A stretch of 19,187 nucleotides of DNA from CAWBJP01 sp044867425 (GTDB lineage: Bacteria; Actinomycetota; Acidimicrobiia; IMCC26256; BP-133): NCBI GenBank assembly GCA_044867425.1, contig JBIOUX010000012.1:1-19187 (forward strand), in the 5' to 3' direction. The notes under the pieces are model-generated. The model was not told the DNA's origin. It was given only the letters and a program-made list of their open reading frames with translations, and made no database searches. The translations under genes and the position numbers were made by a program. Positions 6,547-13,633 of the stretch are shown here, piece by piece. How positions within the stretch are numbered: the stretch's first letter is position 1; every line of letters starts with the position of its first letter.

Positions 6547-7488
6547 ATGGAGAAGGAACCTCTTCCCCGCCGACTGGCGGCAGTCGCCACCGGCCAGCAC
6601 GCCCTCGTGACGCTCGCCCAACTCAACGACCTCGGCGTCACCAGGCACCAGCGCGAGAACCTGCTTCGAAGCGGACACCTCGTTCGTGTGGCGCCCCGCG
6701 TCTACCTGGTCAATGGAGCGCCATTCACCTGGCAGCGTCGCATCGCCGCCGAGCGCCTGTCGGCCGGTGCCGACGCCGTGGTGTCGCACCACTCAGCCGC
6801 CGCCCTCTACAACCTCGACGGTTTCGACTCGCAGCGGGTGGTCCACTTGACCTTGCCGAGTGGACGCTCTCCTCGATCGCGCAAGGACGTCCGGCTGCAC
6901 CCCAGCGTCCACTACGACCTCATCAAGCCCACGACTCGGCAAGACATTCCCGTGACGGACGTCGCCAGGCTCGTGCTCGATCTGTATGCATGCGAGCCGA
7001 ACCTGGAGGTGGCCCGGCGGGGGCTCTTCAGCGCTCGGAAGAAGAAGCTGGTCACGTGGTTGGAGCTAAATGGCTGCTTGGAGGCGCATGCCCGCCACGG
7101 CCGGCGGGGAATCGCCGACTTCCGGGGCGATCTGGAGCTGTACTCCCGGATCGGGTGCCCGGAGTCGACGTTCGAGGACGCCATCCGCCGCTTGCTCATG
7201 GATGCCGGGCTTCCCGAACCCGAGCTCCAGCACTGGGTGACGGCCAACGGGCACCGGTACCGCATCGACGTCGCCTACCCGGAGCCCAAGGTCGGCGTCG
7301 AGGGGAAGAGCAAGGCTCACCACCTCACTGACGAGGCGTTCGAGTCGGACCCGGTGCGGGACGCCGATCTGGCCATCGAGGGGTGGCTCCTGATCCATGT
7401 CACGTGGGCGCAGATCCGGAACGATCCGGCCGGCGTGGTGCGCCGGGTGCGGCGGGCGATCAGTAGGCGAGCAGGCGTCGCAGCGTAG
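6547..7488 (+). CDS. AbiEi-like protein with C-terminal nuclease-like domain
   Basis: This 313-residue protein has an ATG preceded by GGGAGG (6534-6539) at seven bases. Residues about 1-55 (LVTLAQLNDLGVTRHQRENLLRSGHLVRVAPRVYLV) form the winged-helix domain typical of type IV AbiEi antitoxins and related proteins. The middle (SHHSAAALYNLDGF and after) is the usual AbiEi-like linker domain. Residues about 205-305 resemble the DUF559/Vsr-like nuclease fold, with Glu210 in STFED, Asp241 in YRIDVAYPEP and Glu252/Lys254 in VEGKSKAHH. That is a plausible D-ExK metal site. No AbiEii nucleotidyltransferase toxin lies beside it, so it is a solitary member. Codon use looks less GC-biased than in the flanking genes, which may indicate horizontal acquisition. 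Its 3' end overlaps the convergent E1 gene by 29 bp. Confidence 0.78.
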   Translation: MEKEPLPRRLAAVATGQHALVTLAQLNDLGVTRHQRENLLRSGHLVRVAPRVYLVNGAPFTWQRRIAAERLSAGADAVVSHHSAAALYNLDGFDSQRVVHLTLPSGRSPRSRKDVRLHPSVHYDLIKPTTRQDIPVTDVARLVLDLYACEPNLEVARRGLFSARKKKLVTWLELNGCLEAHARHGRRGIADFRGDLELYSRIGCPESTFEDAIRRLLMDAGLPEPELQHWVTANGHRYRIDVAYPEPKVGVEGKSKAHHLTDEAFESDPVRDADLAIEGWLLIHVTWAQIRNDPAGVVRRVRRAISRRAGVAA

Positions 7489-9436
7489 GGAGGAGGCGGC
7501 CCTTGGCCGAGGTGACGTCCTCGAGCTTGAAGGGGATGGGGACGTCGAGGCTGCCGAGGCGGGCCACGGGGGCGTCGAGGTGGGCGAAGCCCCGCTCGGC
7601 GATGACGGCGGCGATCTCGGCCCCGAACCCGCCGGTGACGGGCGCCTCGTGGAGGACGAGGGCCCGCCCGGTGCGCTCCACCGAGGCCAGCACCGCCGCC
7701 TCGTCCCAGGGCCGCAGGGAGCGCAGGTCGATGACCTCGACCTCGGCGCCGTCCTCGGCGGCCAGCACGCCGGCGGCCTCTTCGGCCCACACCACCCCGA
7801 CCCCCCAGGTGACGACGGTGGCGTCGCCGCCCGGGCGGGCCACGCGGGCCTCGCCCACGGGCACGGTGTACCAGCCTTGCGGGACGGGGCCGGTGGCCGA
7901 GCGGTAGAGCGCCTTGTGCTCCAGGTAGAGCACGGGGTTCTGGTCCTCGAAGGCGGCCAGGAGCAGGCCCTTGGCGTCGGCGGGAGTTGCGGGGGCCACG
8001 ATCTTGAGCCCGGGCACGTTGGCGAAGTAGCCCTCCACGTTCTGGGAGTGGAAAGGGCCGGCGGCGATGCCGCCGCCCACCGGCGCCCGGATGACGACGG
8101 GCACCGCCGCACCCCAGCGGTAGTGGGTGGTGGCCAGGTTGTTGACGATCTGGTTGAACCCGCAGGCGATGAAGTCGGCGAACTGCATCTCCACCATGGG
8201 GTGGAACCCGTCGAGGGCGAGGCCGAGAGCGCAGCCCAGGGCGGCCGACTCCACGATGGGCGTGTTGCGCACCCGCTCCTTGCCGAACTCCTGCACGAAG
8301 CCGGCGGTGACCTTGAAGGCACCGCCGTACTCGGCGATGTCCTGGCCGAGGAGGACGACGCCGGGGTCGGCCTGCATCGCCTCTCGCAGCCCGTCGGAGA
8401 TGGCGTCGAGATACCGGCGCTCGACGGGCGGGTCCAGCATCGGGCGAACGGCCCGGGCCGGCGGCACCGCCGGCGCCGGCGCCCACACGGCAGCGGCTTC
8501 GGCCTCGGGTGTCGACGAGGGGGTGGGGGCGGCCAGCGCCGCCTCCACCCGGGCGTCGACCTCGGCGGCGATCTGCGCCCGCAGATCGGACCGTTCCGGC
8601 TCGGGCAGGACCCCGCGTTCGTCGAGGACGGCCTCGAAGCGGACGAGCGGATCGCGCCGGGCCCACTGCTCCAGCTCCGCCGGCGGAACGTAGTCGGTGC
8701 CCGAGGCCTCCTCGTGGCCCCGCATGCGGTACGTCAGGAACTCGAGGAGGGAGGGACCGCCGCCGCACCGGGCCCGCTGCGCCGCCTCCCCCACCGCCGC
8801 CATGACGGCCAGCACGTCGTTGCCGTCGACCACCACGCCGGGCATGCCATAGCCCGGGCCCCGATCGGCCAGGTGCTCGCAGGCGTACTGCTCGGCGGTA
8901 GGCGTGGACAGGCCCCAGCCGTTGTTCTCCACCACGAAGAGGACGGGGAGGCGCCACACGGCGGCCAGGTTGGCGGCCTCGTGGAAGTCGCCCTCGCTGG
9001 TGCCCCCATCGCCGGAGAACACCGCCACCACCCGATCGGTTCCCCGCAGGCGGCCGGCCAGCGCCAGCCCGTCGGCCACCGGCAGCATGGCCCCCAGGTG
9101 GCTGATCATCCCCACCACGGCGTGCTCCAGAGCGCCGAAGTGGAAGCTGCGGTCCCGGCCCCGGGTCAAGCCACCGTCGCGGCCCAGCACCTGGCGCAGG
9201 AGACGGTCGAGCTCGAATCCCCGGGTGGTGAACACGCCGAGGTTGCGGTGCAGCGGCAGGATGAAGTCATCAGGCCGCAGGGCGGCGGTCACCCCCACGG
9301 CGATGGCCTCCTGACCGATGCCCGAGAACCACTTCGACAGCCGGCCCTGGCGCAGGAGGCGGAGCATCTTCTCCTCGACGAGGCGAGGGAGGTAGAGCGC
9401 CCGGGCCAGGGAGACGAGCTCCTCGTCGGAGGTCAT
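7460..9436 (-). CDS. Fused 2-oxoacid dehydrogenase E1 alpha/beta subunits (branched-chain/pyruvate type)
   Basis: This 658-residue protein joins an E1 alpha domain (about 1-300) to an E1 beta domain (about 336-658) through an Ala/Pro-rich linker (about 301-335). The alpha half has SGIGQEAIAVGV (38-49), LPLHRNLG (60-67), and the thiamine diphosphate motif GDGGTSEGDFHEA (142-154) through VVENNGWG (168-175), with LTYRMRGHEEAS (234-245). The beta half has LLGQDIAEYGGAFKVTAGF, NTPIVESAALGCALGLAL, MVEMQFADFI and VLYLEHKALYRS. Together they form the E1 that decarboxylates a 2-oxoacid and passes the acyl group to E2 lipoate. Fused alpha/beta E1 proteins are known in several bacterial groups. No E2 or E3 gene is adjacent, so the partners must be elsewhere. 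The upstream sequence has no strong Shine-Dalgarno, so the start at 9436 is somewhat uncertain. The large plus-strand frame across this gene is a shadow. Confidence 0.94.
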   Translation of the reverse strand: MTSDEELVSLARALYLPRLVEEKMLRLLRQGRLSKWFSGIGQEAIAVGVTAALRPDDFILPLHRNLGVFTTRGFELDRLLRQVLGRDGGLTRGRDRSFHFGALEHAVVGMISHLGAMLPVADGLALAGRLRGTDRVVAVFSGDGGTSEGDFHEAANLAAVWRLPVLFVVENNGWGLSTPTAEQYACEHLADRGPGYGMPGVVVDGNDVLAVMAAVGEAAQRARCGGGPSLLEFLTYRMRGHEEASGTDYVPPAELEQWARRDPLVRFEAVLDERGVLPEPERSDLRAQIAAEVDARVEAALAAPTPSSTPEAEAAAVWAPAPAVPPARAVRPMLDPPVERRYLDAISDGLREAMQADPGVVLLGQDIAEYGGAFKVTAGFVQEFGKERVRNTPIVESAALGCALGLALDGFHPMVEMQFADFIACGFNQIVNNLATTHYRWGAAVPVVIRAPVGGGIAAGPFHSQNVEGYFANVPGLKIVAPATPADAKGLLLAAFEDQNPVLYLEHKALYRSATGPVPQGWYTVPVGEARVARPGGDATVVTWGVGVVWAEEAAGVLAAEDGAEVEVIDLRSLRPWDEAAVLASVERTGRALVLHEAPVTGGFGAEIAAVIAERGFAHLDAPVARLGSLDVPIPFKLEDVTSAKGRLLPTLRRLLAY

Positions 9437-9609
9437 GACCCGGGCAGCGTAGGCGGGGCGGCGCCGGGCCGGGGGGAGCCGGCTCCGTGCGAAATGTCGA
9501 TCTCGTCCGGCTTTGTCCGGTCCCGTGTTGCGACCTCATGACGAGGCGTATTGCGTCCTTGTGACGACTTGTGGCAAGGGCAGGAAAAGACCCGTGACGA
9601 GGGAATTGA
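9437..9609. promoter_or_regulatory. Divergent intergenic region with TGACGA repeats and a palindrome
   Basis: This 173-bp space separates the starts of the E1 gene (minus) and the surface protein gene (plus), so it should hold both promoters. It contains TGACGA three times in direct orientation (9539-9544, 9562-9567, 9595-9600), the perfect palindrome GGAGCCGGCTCC (9475-9486), and GTCCGG twice, 10 bp apart (about 9505 and 9515). The last TGACGA overlaps the ribosome binding site GAGGG (9599-9603). No convincing -35/-10 pair could be assigned by eye. Confidence 0.4.
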
Positions 9610-10455
9610 GTGGCCGTGAGAAGAATCCCCCGCTTCCTCCTCCTCCCCCTGGCTGCCAGCGCCGGGGCCCTGGTCCCATCCGTCGCAGGCGCGGAGATCC
9701 CCCCGGGCGCCTGCGACACCGTCTTCGCCGGCGAGCCGGACGTCCGGCTCGTCCTGCAAACCGACCCGCCGGCCCGGAGCGAGGCCAGCGCCGGCCAGAC
9801 GGTGACCGCCACCGTCGGCTGGTCGCCGGGGAACTGGGACTCGCTGGCGTCGATGCTGGTGTGCGTGCGCGTGGTGGACACGTTCCACCCCGAGATGTCG
9901 ACCGGCCAGGACGTACCTGCCAACGACGGCGAAGGCACCCACTCCTTCGTCGTGCCCGAGGGCCTGCCCCGGGGCACCTTCGTGTGCACCCAGGCCCAAC
10001 TGTCCGGCGACCCGGCGGGCGAAGCGACCGAGGCGTCGATGGTGAGCAAGAAGTCGTGCCTGGAGGTCCACCCGGAACCCCAGGCCACGCCGCCACCGCC
10101 CAACAACCCCTCTCCGTCGCCCACCCCCCCGCCCGCCGCGGCGCCGGCGCCGCCTCCCCCGGCGCCGGCGCCCACCCCTCAGCCGTCCTCTCCCCCCGCC
10201 CAGGAGGCCGGCTCGCTCAGTCCCCCCACCCCAACCCCTGTCCCGGTCGCCGCCCCCGGGACGGTCTCCGAATCCCCGGCACCGCCAATCGTGGAACGCC
10301 CGGCCGGCGCCCCCATCCGGGAGGGTGGTCCCATCCACCTCGACGAGCTGCCCCGCACCGGCATCCCCCTGGGCTGGTTGGCGGTGGCCGGGTTCGGAGC
10401 CCTCACCTTCGGCGTCCCCGCCCTCGCGGTGGGCCGGCGTCGCTTCCGGCGCTAG
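9610..10455 (+). CDS. Secreted proline-rich surface protein with LPRTG sorting signal
   Basis: This 281-residue protein starts at GTG 9610, with GAGGG six bases upstream. The N-terminus (VRRIPRFLLLPLAASAGALVPSVAGA) is a signal peptide with likely cleavage after AGA at about residue 28. A folded region (about 30-155) with four cysteines (35, 85, 126, 150) includes VTATVGWSPGNWDSLASMLVCVRVVD and VPEGLPRGTFVC, resembling an immunoglobulin-like beta domain; I recognise no named family. Residues about 156-230 are a Pro/Ala/Ser/Thr-rich wall-spanning linker. The C-terminus has LPRTG (247-251), a hydrophobic segment (about 253-274) and a basic tail RRRFRR. This is a complete sortase-type cell-wall sorting signal. 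The protein is therefore likely anchored to peptidoglycan. No sortase gene is in the window. Confidence 0.85.
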   Translation: MAVRRIPRFLLLPLAASAGALVPSVAGAEIPPGACDTVFAGEPDVRLVLQTDPPARSEASAGQTVTATVGWSPGNWDSLASMLVCVRVVDTFHPEMSTGQDVPANDGEGTHSFVVPEGLPRGTFVCTQAQLSGDPAGEATEASMVSKKSCLEVHPEPQATPPPPNNPSPSPTPPPAAAPAPPPPAPAPTPQPSSPPAQEAGSLSPPTPTPVPVAAPGTVSESPAPPIVERPAGAPIREGGPIHLDELPRTGIPLGWLAVAGFGALTFGVPALAVGRRRFRR

Positions 10456-10474
10456 GCCGCCGGCTCGATCCGGT

Positions 10475-11164
10475 TCAGCTGGCGGTCGGCAGCCCGTAGA
10501 TGGCCAGGCCGGCGTCAGGGAAGCCAGCCGCCTCCGCCACCCGGGCTGACGCCACGTTGTCGACGGCGTGGAGGTAGGTGGGCACCGCCCCCTCGTCCAG
10601 GACCCGGCGGGCGGCCTGGGCCACCAGCCGCCGGGCCAGTCCCCTGCCCCGGTGAGCGGCGTCGGTGGCGACGGCCAGCTCCTGGCCGTGCTCGTCGTGG
10701 CGCTTGCGCCCCACACCGGCGGCGTAGCGGCCCTCCTCGTCCCAGGCCACGAGCACCGGGCCGTTGAAGGGAGCCATCCAGTCGGGCAGGCGCGGATCGC
10801 CCGGGTCCACCCACTCACCGGCGTCGGGCAAGGGCGTGGGGCTGGTGCTCCACCGGAAGGCGCCCTGGCCGAAGGCGTCGCCGGGCCGCCCCACCAGAGC
10901 CGGCAACCGGGCGGCGAGGGCCTCCAACGACGCGGCCGCCCGGGCGGCGGCCGTCACCCGGCCGGCGGCGGCCGGAGGCACGGAGAGCACGGTGGCCTCG
11001 GCGTCGCCCACACCCACCAGGGGGTAGATCCTCCCGTCCCAGGCCGGCTCCTCCCGGCGGGCCCAGCCGATGATGTGAATCGGCTCCCGGGGCGGCCAGG
11101 CGCCCAGCCAGGACCTCAGGTGCGCAACCAGCCCATCGGGGAAAATCCGGCCGGTTGGCGTCAT
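10475..11164 (-). CDS. GNAT family N-acetyltransferase
   Basis: This 229-residue protein carries its acetyl-CoA binding domain at the C-terminus (about 100-225). LVAWDEEGRYAAGVGRK is the core strand pair, LAVATDAAHRGRGLARRLV (163-181) contains the pyrophosphate-binding motif A (HRGRGLA), and AVDNVASARVAEAAGF (200-215) is the usual motif B helix. The N-terminal 100 residues (LRSWLGAWPP..IHIIGWARREEPAWDG) form an extra domain like that of actinobacterial GNATs of unknown substrate. The acceptor cannot be predicted. It lies 94 bp downstream of the thiol peroxidase gene on the same strand and converges on the surface-protein gene, leaving 19 bp between stops. Confidence 0.9.
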   Translation of the reverse strand: MTPTGRIFPDGLVAHLRSWLGAWPPREPIHIIGWARREEPAWDGRIYPLVGVGDAEATVLSVPPAAAGRVTAAARAAASLEALAARLPALVGRPGDAFGQGAFRWSTSPTPLPDAGEWVDPGDPRLPDWMAPFNGPVLVAWDEEGRYAAGVGRKRHDEHGQELAVATDAAHRGRGLARRLVAQAARRVLDEGAVPTYLHAVDNVASARVAEAAGFPDAGLAIYGLPTAS

Positions 11165-11214
11165 CCAGGGTGCTTTCGGACGTTCACGTTATGGAGAATC
11201 TGTCCCCCGCGGTC

Positions 11215-11241
11215 GGACGCCCCATCCCCCCTGGGGCGCCC
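11215..11241 (-). terminator. GC-rich hairpin downstream of the thiol peroxidase gene
   Basis: CGCCCC (11218-11223) pairs with GGGGCG (11233-11238), extended by GG/CC pairs (11215-11216 with 11240-11241) beyond one A-C mismatch, around a nine-base loop. It lies 18-44 bp past the end of the thiol peroxidase gene, between it and the acetyltransferase start. There is no T run, so it would be a poor classical intrinsic terminator but a plausible transcript-end stabiliser. Confidence 0.35.
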
Positions 11242-11258
11242 GTGGCAGCGGTCCGCCC

Positions 11259-11780
11259 TTAGCCGCCGGCAGCCTCCTTGGCCGCAGCGATCGCCGGGGC
11301 GTAGTCGGGCTCGGCGGCGAGCTCCTTGAGGTACTGGGCGTGGACGATCTTGTCGTCGGCGTCGAGGACGAACAGGCTCCGGGCGATGAGGCGGAGCTCC
11401 TTCACGACGAGGCCGTAGGCCTGGCCGAAGGACAGGTCCCGGTGATCGGACAGCAACTGCTGGGTGTCCCCGACACCGGCCTCGTTGGCCCAGCGGGCCT
11501 GGGCGAAGGGCAGGTCGGCGCTGATGGTGAGGATGTCCACGCCGGGCAGGCCGGCCGCTTCCTGGGCGAACCGGCGGCCCTGGGTGTTGCAGATCCCGGT
11601 GTCGAGCGACAGGACGACGTTGAGGATCCGCACCTTCCCCTTGCCGTCGGCCAACGAGTAGGGCTCGAGCCCGGTGGTCAAGACGGTGAAGTCGGGGCTG
11701 GTCTGGCCGACCTGGACCTCGTCGCCGATCAGGGTGAGGGGGTTGCCCTGGAAGGTGGCGACCCCGGTGCGCTCTGTCAT
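11259..11780 (-). CDS. tpx: Thiol peroxidase (Tpx family), single-cysteine variant
   Basis: This 173-residue protein is the length of Tpx and has the family layout: TFQGNPLTLIG (9-19), VGQTSPDFTVL (24-34), the active-site segment LSLDTGICNTQGRRFAQEA (57-75), TISADLPFAQARW (85-97) and RSLFVLDADDKIV (134-146). The peroxidatic Cys64 and Thr61 are present. Two usual features differ. The Pro of the PxxxTxxC motif is Leu57, and the resolving cysteine that normally follows DLPFAQxRF is Ala98. Cys64 is the only cysteine in the protein. Tpx reduces H2O2 and organic peroxides, normally with thioredoxin through an intramolecular disulfide. This variant would need an external thiol. The start has GGGAGG just upstream; the long frame extending beyond it is antisense to nothing recognisable and overlaps the next gene. 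Confidence 0.93.
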   Translation of the reverse strand: MTERTGVATFQGNPLTLIGDEVQVGQTSPDFTVLTTGLEPYSLADGKGKVRILNVVLSLDTGICNTQGRRFAQEAAGLPGVDILTISADLPFAQARWANEAGVGDTQQLLSDHRDLSFGQAYGLVVKELRLIARSLFVLDADDKIVHAQYLKELAAEPDYAPAIAAAKEAAGG

Positions 11781-11845
11781 GTGACCTCCCTTTGCCTCTT
11801 TCGACCGCGGGGAGGCGAGGCTACTCCGGTCCGTGGGAGGAGCAA

Positions 11846-12862
11846 CTAGCCGTGGCCGTGGTGGTGGCCGCCGGGCGGCGTCGCCGGGGCGGGCGGGGGC
11901 GGGGGGTCGGGCGGGGCGGGGGTCCCGCCGGCCAGGTCCTCCGTCTCGTAGACGTAGGCCAGCATGATGCCCATCACGTCGCTGCGGGCCTCGGCCAGGT
12001 GGTAGTGCGTGTCGATGGCCAGGACCTCGCCCTGGCGCACCGTGCCCAGCCGGTCCCAGATGCAGGTGGACATGGACTCCACGCTGCCGGCATAGGCGGG
12101 CTTGGTTCCGTAGCCGGCGTAGGAGGCGCACAGGTGCTGACCGGTGGTCTCGTTGGCCAGCACCGTCTTCAGCCCGCCGTCGTGGACGTGGCCCCCGGCG
12201 GCGATGACCCGGCCGGTGAGCGTGGACGTCCAGCGGGCCACCTGGTTCGACTGGCCGGCCGGGGCCGAGTACTGCGACGTGCCGCAGTTGTTCTCGTCCA
12301 TCCACACCGGCGTCACGGCCTTCATGCCCGGCTCGGAGTCGGGCACATGGCTCACCGTGGTCCGCAGGTACACCGTCTTGGGCTCGGGGGCGTGGTTCAT
12401 GATCTCGAGCACGCCCCGGACGGGATCGTGGCCCAGGTGGTAGCCGAACCCGCCCGGCAGCGTCCCGCTGGTGCGCTCGTTGCCGGCGGCGAAGAACCGC
12501 TCGCCCATGGAACCCACCGGGGTGTCGGCCGGGCAGGTGGCGTCGGGCCGGCCCGAGTTGAACACCACCAGGTGATGGAGCATCACGCCGGTGTCCAGGT
12601 TGGCCGATCTCCCGTCGGCATAGACGAGGTCGATGCTCGTTCCCGTGAGGTAGCAGTCGGTGCACGGCATGGGCACCACGGGCAGGAAGCCGCCCGCGTA
12701 TCCGGGCGACGCGGCCGTGGCCGGAGGCACGGGGATGGGCCCGTAGCTGAGGGTCGTCTCGGTGACGGCATCGCCGTTCCCCGAGGGCGCCGACCCGGCC
12801 GGGACCGGCCAGGCCAGGGAGACGAGCAGCGCCGCGGCCAGCGGGACGAGCACCTTGCGCAT
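11846..12862 (-). CDS. Secreted protein with copper-monooxygenase-like (PHM/DBH-type) His motifs
   Basis: This 338-residue protein has a signal peptide (MRKVLVPLAAALLVSLAWPVPAGSA) and is rich in paired cysteines (C67/C70, C110, C193, C245, C267). The arrangement of candidate copper ligands recalls type II ascorbate-dependent monooxygenases. It has a His-His pair (H96/H97 in VMLHHLVVFNSG), H157 in EIMNHAPEPKTVYL, an HxH pair (H225/H227 in AAGGHVHDGG), H286/H288 in DTHYH and Met297/Met300 near the end of the core. It ends in a Pro-rich stretch and a His-rich tail, GGHHHGHG. The match to PHM/DBH is by motif order only; an inactive or metal-binding relative is possible. The gene diverges from a TetR regulator with palindromes between, which suggests regulated expression. 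Confidence 0.7.
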   Translation of the reverse strand: MRKVLVPLAAALLVSLAWPVPAGSAPSGNGDAVTETTLSYGPIPVPPATAASPGYAGGFLPVVPMPCTDCYLTGTSIDLVYADGRSANLDTGVMLHHLVVFNSGRPDATCPADTPVGSMGERFFAAGNERTSGTLPGGFGYHLGHDPVRGVLEIMNHAPEPKTVYLRTTVSHVPDSEPGMKAVTPVWMDENNCGTSQYSAPAGQSNQVARWTSTLTGRVIAAGGHVHDGGLKTVLANETTGQHLCASYAGYGTKPAYAGSVESMSTCIWDRLGTVRQGEVLAIDTHYHLAEARSDVMGIMLAYVYETEDLAGGTPAPPDPPPPPAPATPPGGHHHGHG

Positions 12863-12913
12863 GACCCTTCCTCCCCCTGCCCGAGACCCCCCGGGACCCC
12901 GGAGAAACCGCTC

Positions 12914-12935
12914 ATACAGATCTGTATCCGGATAC
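12914..12935. promoter_or_regulatory. Two overlapping perfect palindromes, probable TetR operator
   Basis: ATACAGATCTGTAT (12914-12927) is a perfect 14-bp palindrome, and GTATCCGGATAC (12924-12935) is a perfect 12-bp palindrome sharing four bases with it. Together they present three related half-sites (ATACAG, CTGTATCC, GGATAC). They sit in the most AT-rich part of the 86-bp space between the secreted-protein gene and the TetR gene, ending 13 bp before the TetR start. Binding by the adjacent TetR protein with control of both genes is inferred. Confidence 0.7.
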
Positions 12936-12948
12936 GCTATTGAATCCG

Positions 12949-13572
12949 ATGGCTGAGCGCAACCGCCTGACCCGAGAGGAGAGCCGGGCCCAGACCCGGG
13001 CCCGGCTCCTCGAGTCCGCAGCCGTGCTCTTCGCCGAGCGCGGCTTCGCCGGCACCTCGGTGGAGGACATCGCCGAGCGGGCCGGGTTCAGCCGGGGAGC
13101 CTTCTATTCCAACTTCGAGCACAAGGCCGACCTGTTCCTGGCCCTGCTCGACGACCGCCTCGAGGGTGAGGTGGGCGCTCTGGAGGAGATGCTCGCCGGC
13201 CAGGACCGGGCGGGCGCCTTCCTCGACCTGCTGCGCCGGGGGGGAGGCCGGCGTTCGGAGCCCCGGGAGTGGACCCTCCTGCTGGCTGAGTTCTGGCTTC
13301 ACGTCATGCGCCACCCCGAGCTGGCCCCCAAGCTGGCCGTCCGCCAGCAGGCCCTACGGGCGGCGGTGGCCCGGCTGGTGGAGGGCCAGTGCGCCGAGCT
13401 TGGGATCACCCTGCCCATGGCCGCCGAGGAGCTCGCCTCGGTGATGCTGGCCGTCGACGACGGACTCAAGCTCCAGGAGGACCTGGACCCGGCGGCGGTC
13501 CCCGACGATCTGCGGGTGCGGATCCTCCAGGTGCTGCTGCAGGGGCTGGCGGCGCAGTCGCCACCGGGCTGA
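12949..13572 (+). CDS. TetR/AcrR family transcriptional regulator
   Basis: From ATG 12949 this is a 207-residue protein; an in-frame TTG at 12940 would add three residues. The N-terminal DNA-binding domain is textbook: RARLLESAAVLFAERGFAGTSVEDIAERAGFSRGAFYSNFEHKADLFLALLD (about 17-68), with the helix-turn-helix near 36-55. The C-terminal region (about 70-200, including LLLAEFWLHVMRHPELAPKLAVRQQALRAAV) is the ligand-binding helical domain of the AcrR/BetI type with an unassigned ligand. No Shine-Dalgarno is visible, so the mRNA may be leaderless. The overlapping palindromes just upstream are the likely operator, shared with the divergent secreted-protein gene. The GH16 gene follows after 61 bp and might be part of the same unit. 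Confidence 0.93.
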   Translation: MAERNRLTREESRAQTRARLLESAAVLFAERGFAGTSVEDIAERAGFSRGAFYSNFEHKADLFLALLDDRLEGEVGALEEMLAGQDRAGAFLDLLRRGGGRRSEPREWTLLLAEFWLHVMRHPELAPKLAVRQQALRAAVARLVEGQCAELGITLPMAAEELASVMLAVDDGLKLQEDLDPAAVPDDLRVRILQVLLQGLAAQSPPG

Positions 13573-13633
13573 ACCTGCGGACCTGGGCGCGGGCCGAGCG
13601 CGCTCCGCACCGGGCGACACCGGGGATGGCACC

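Noticed and set aside
7397..9541. 714-codon plus-strand open frame opposite the E1 gene
   Set aside because: It has low-complexity Gly/His/Gln/Arg-rich composition and no motifs, while the minus strand encodes a full E1 alpha/beta with thiamine diphosphate motifs. It is a GC-rich shadow.
10080..10260. C-rich repetitive stretch as a possible DNA repeat array
   Set aside because: It is the codon-level result of a Pro/Ala/Ser-rich linker in the LPRTG protein; no fixed repeat unit is seen.
11781..12665. Long N-terminal extension of the thiol peroxidase frame
   Set aside because: It overlaps the secreted copper-motif protein in another frame and has Arg/Pro/Gly shadow composition; a Shine-Dalgarno and the Tpx N-terminus fix the start at 11780.
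13604..13633. Possible regulatory palindrome upstream of the GH16 gene
   Set aside because: Only short GC self-complementary stretches occur here, expected by chance at this base composition.
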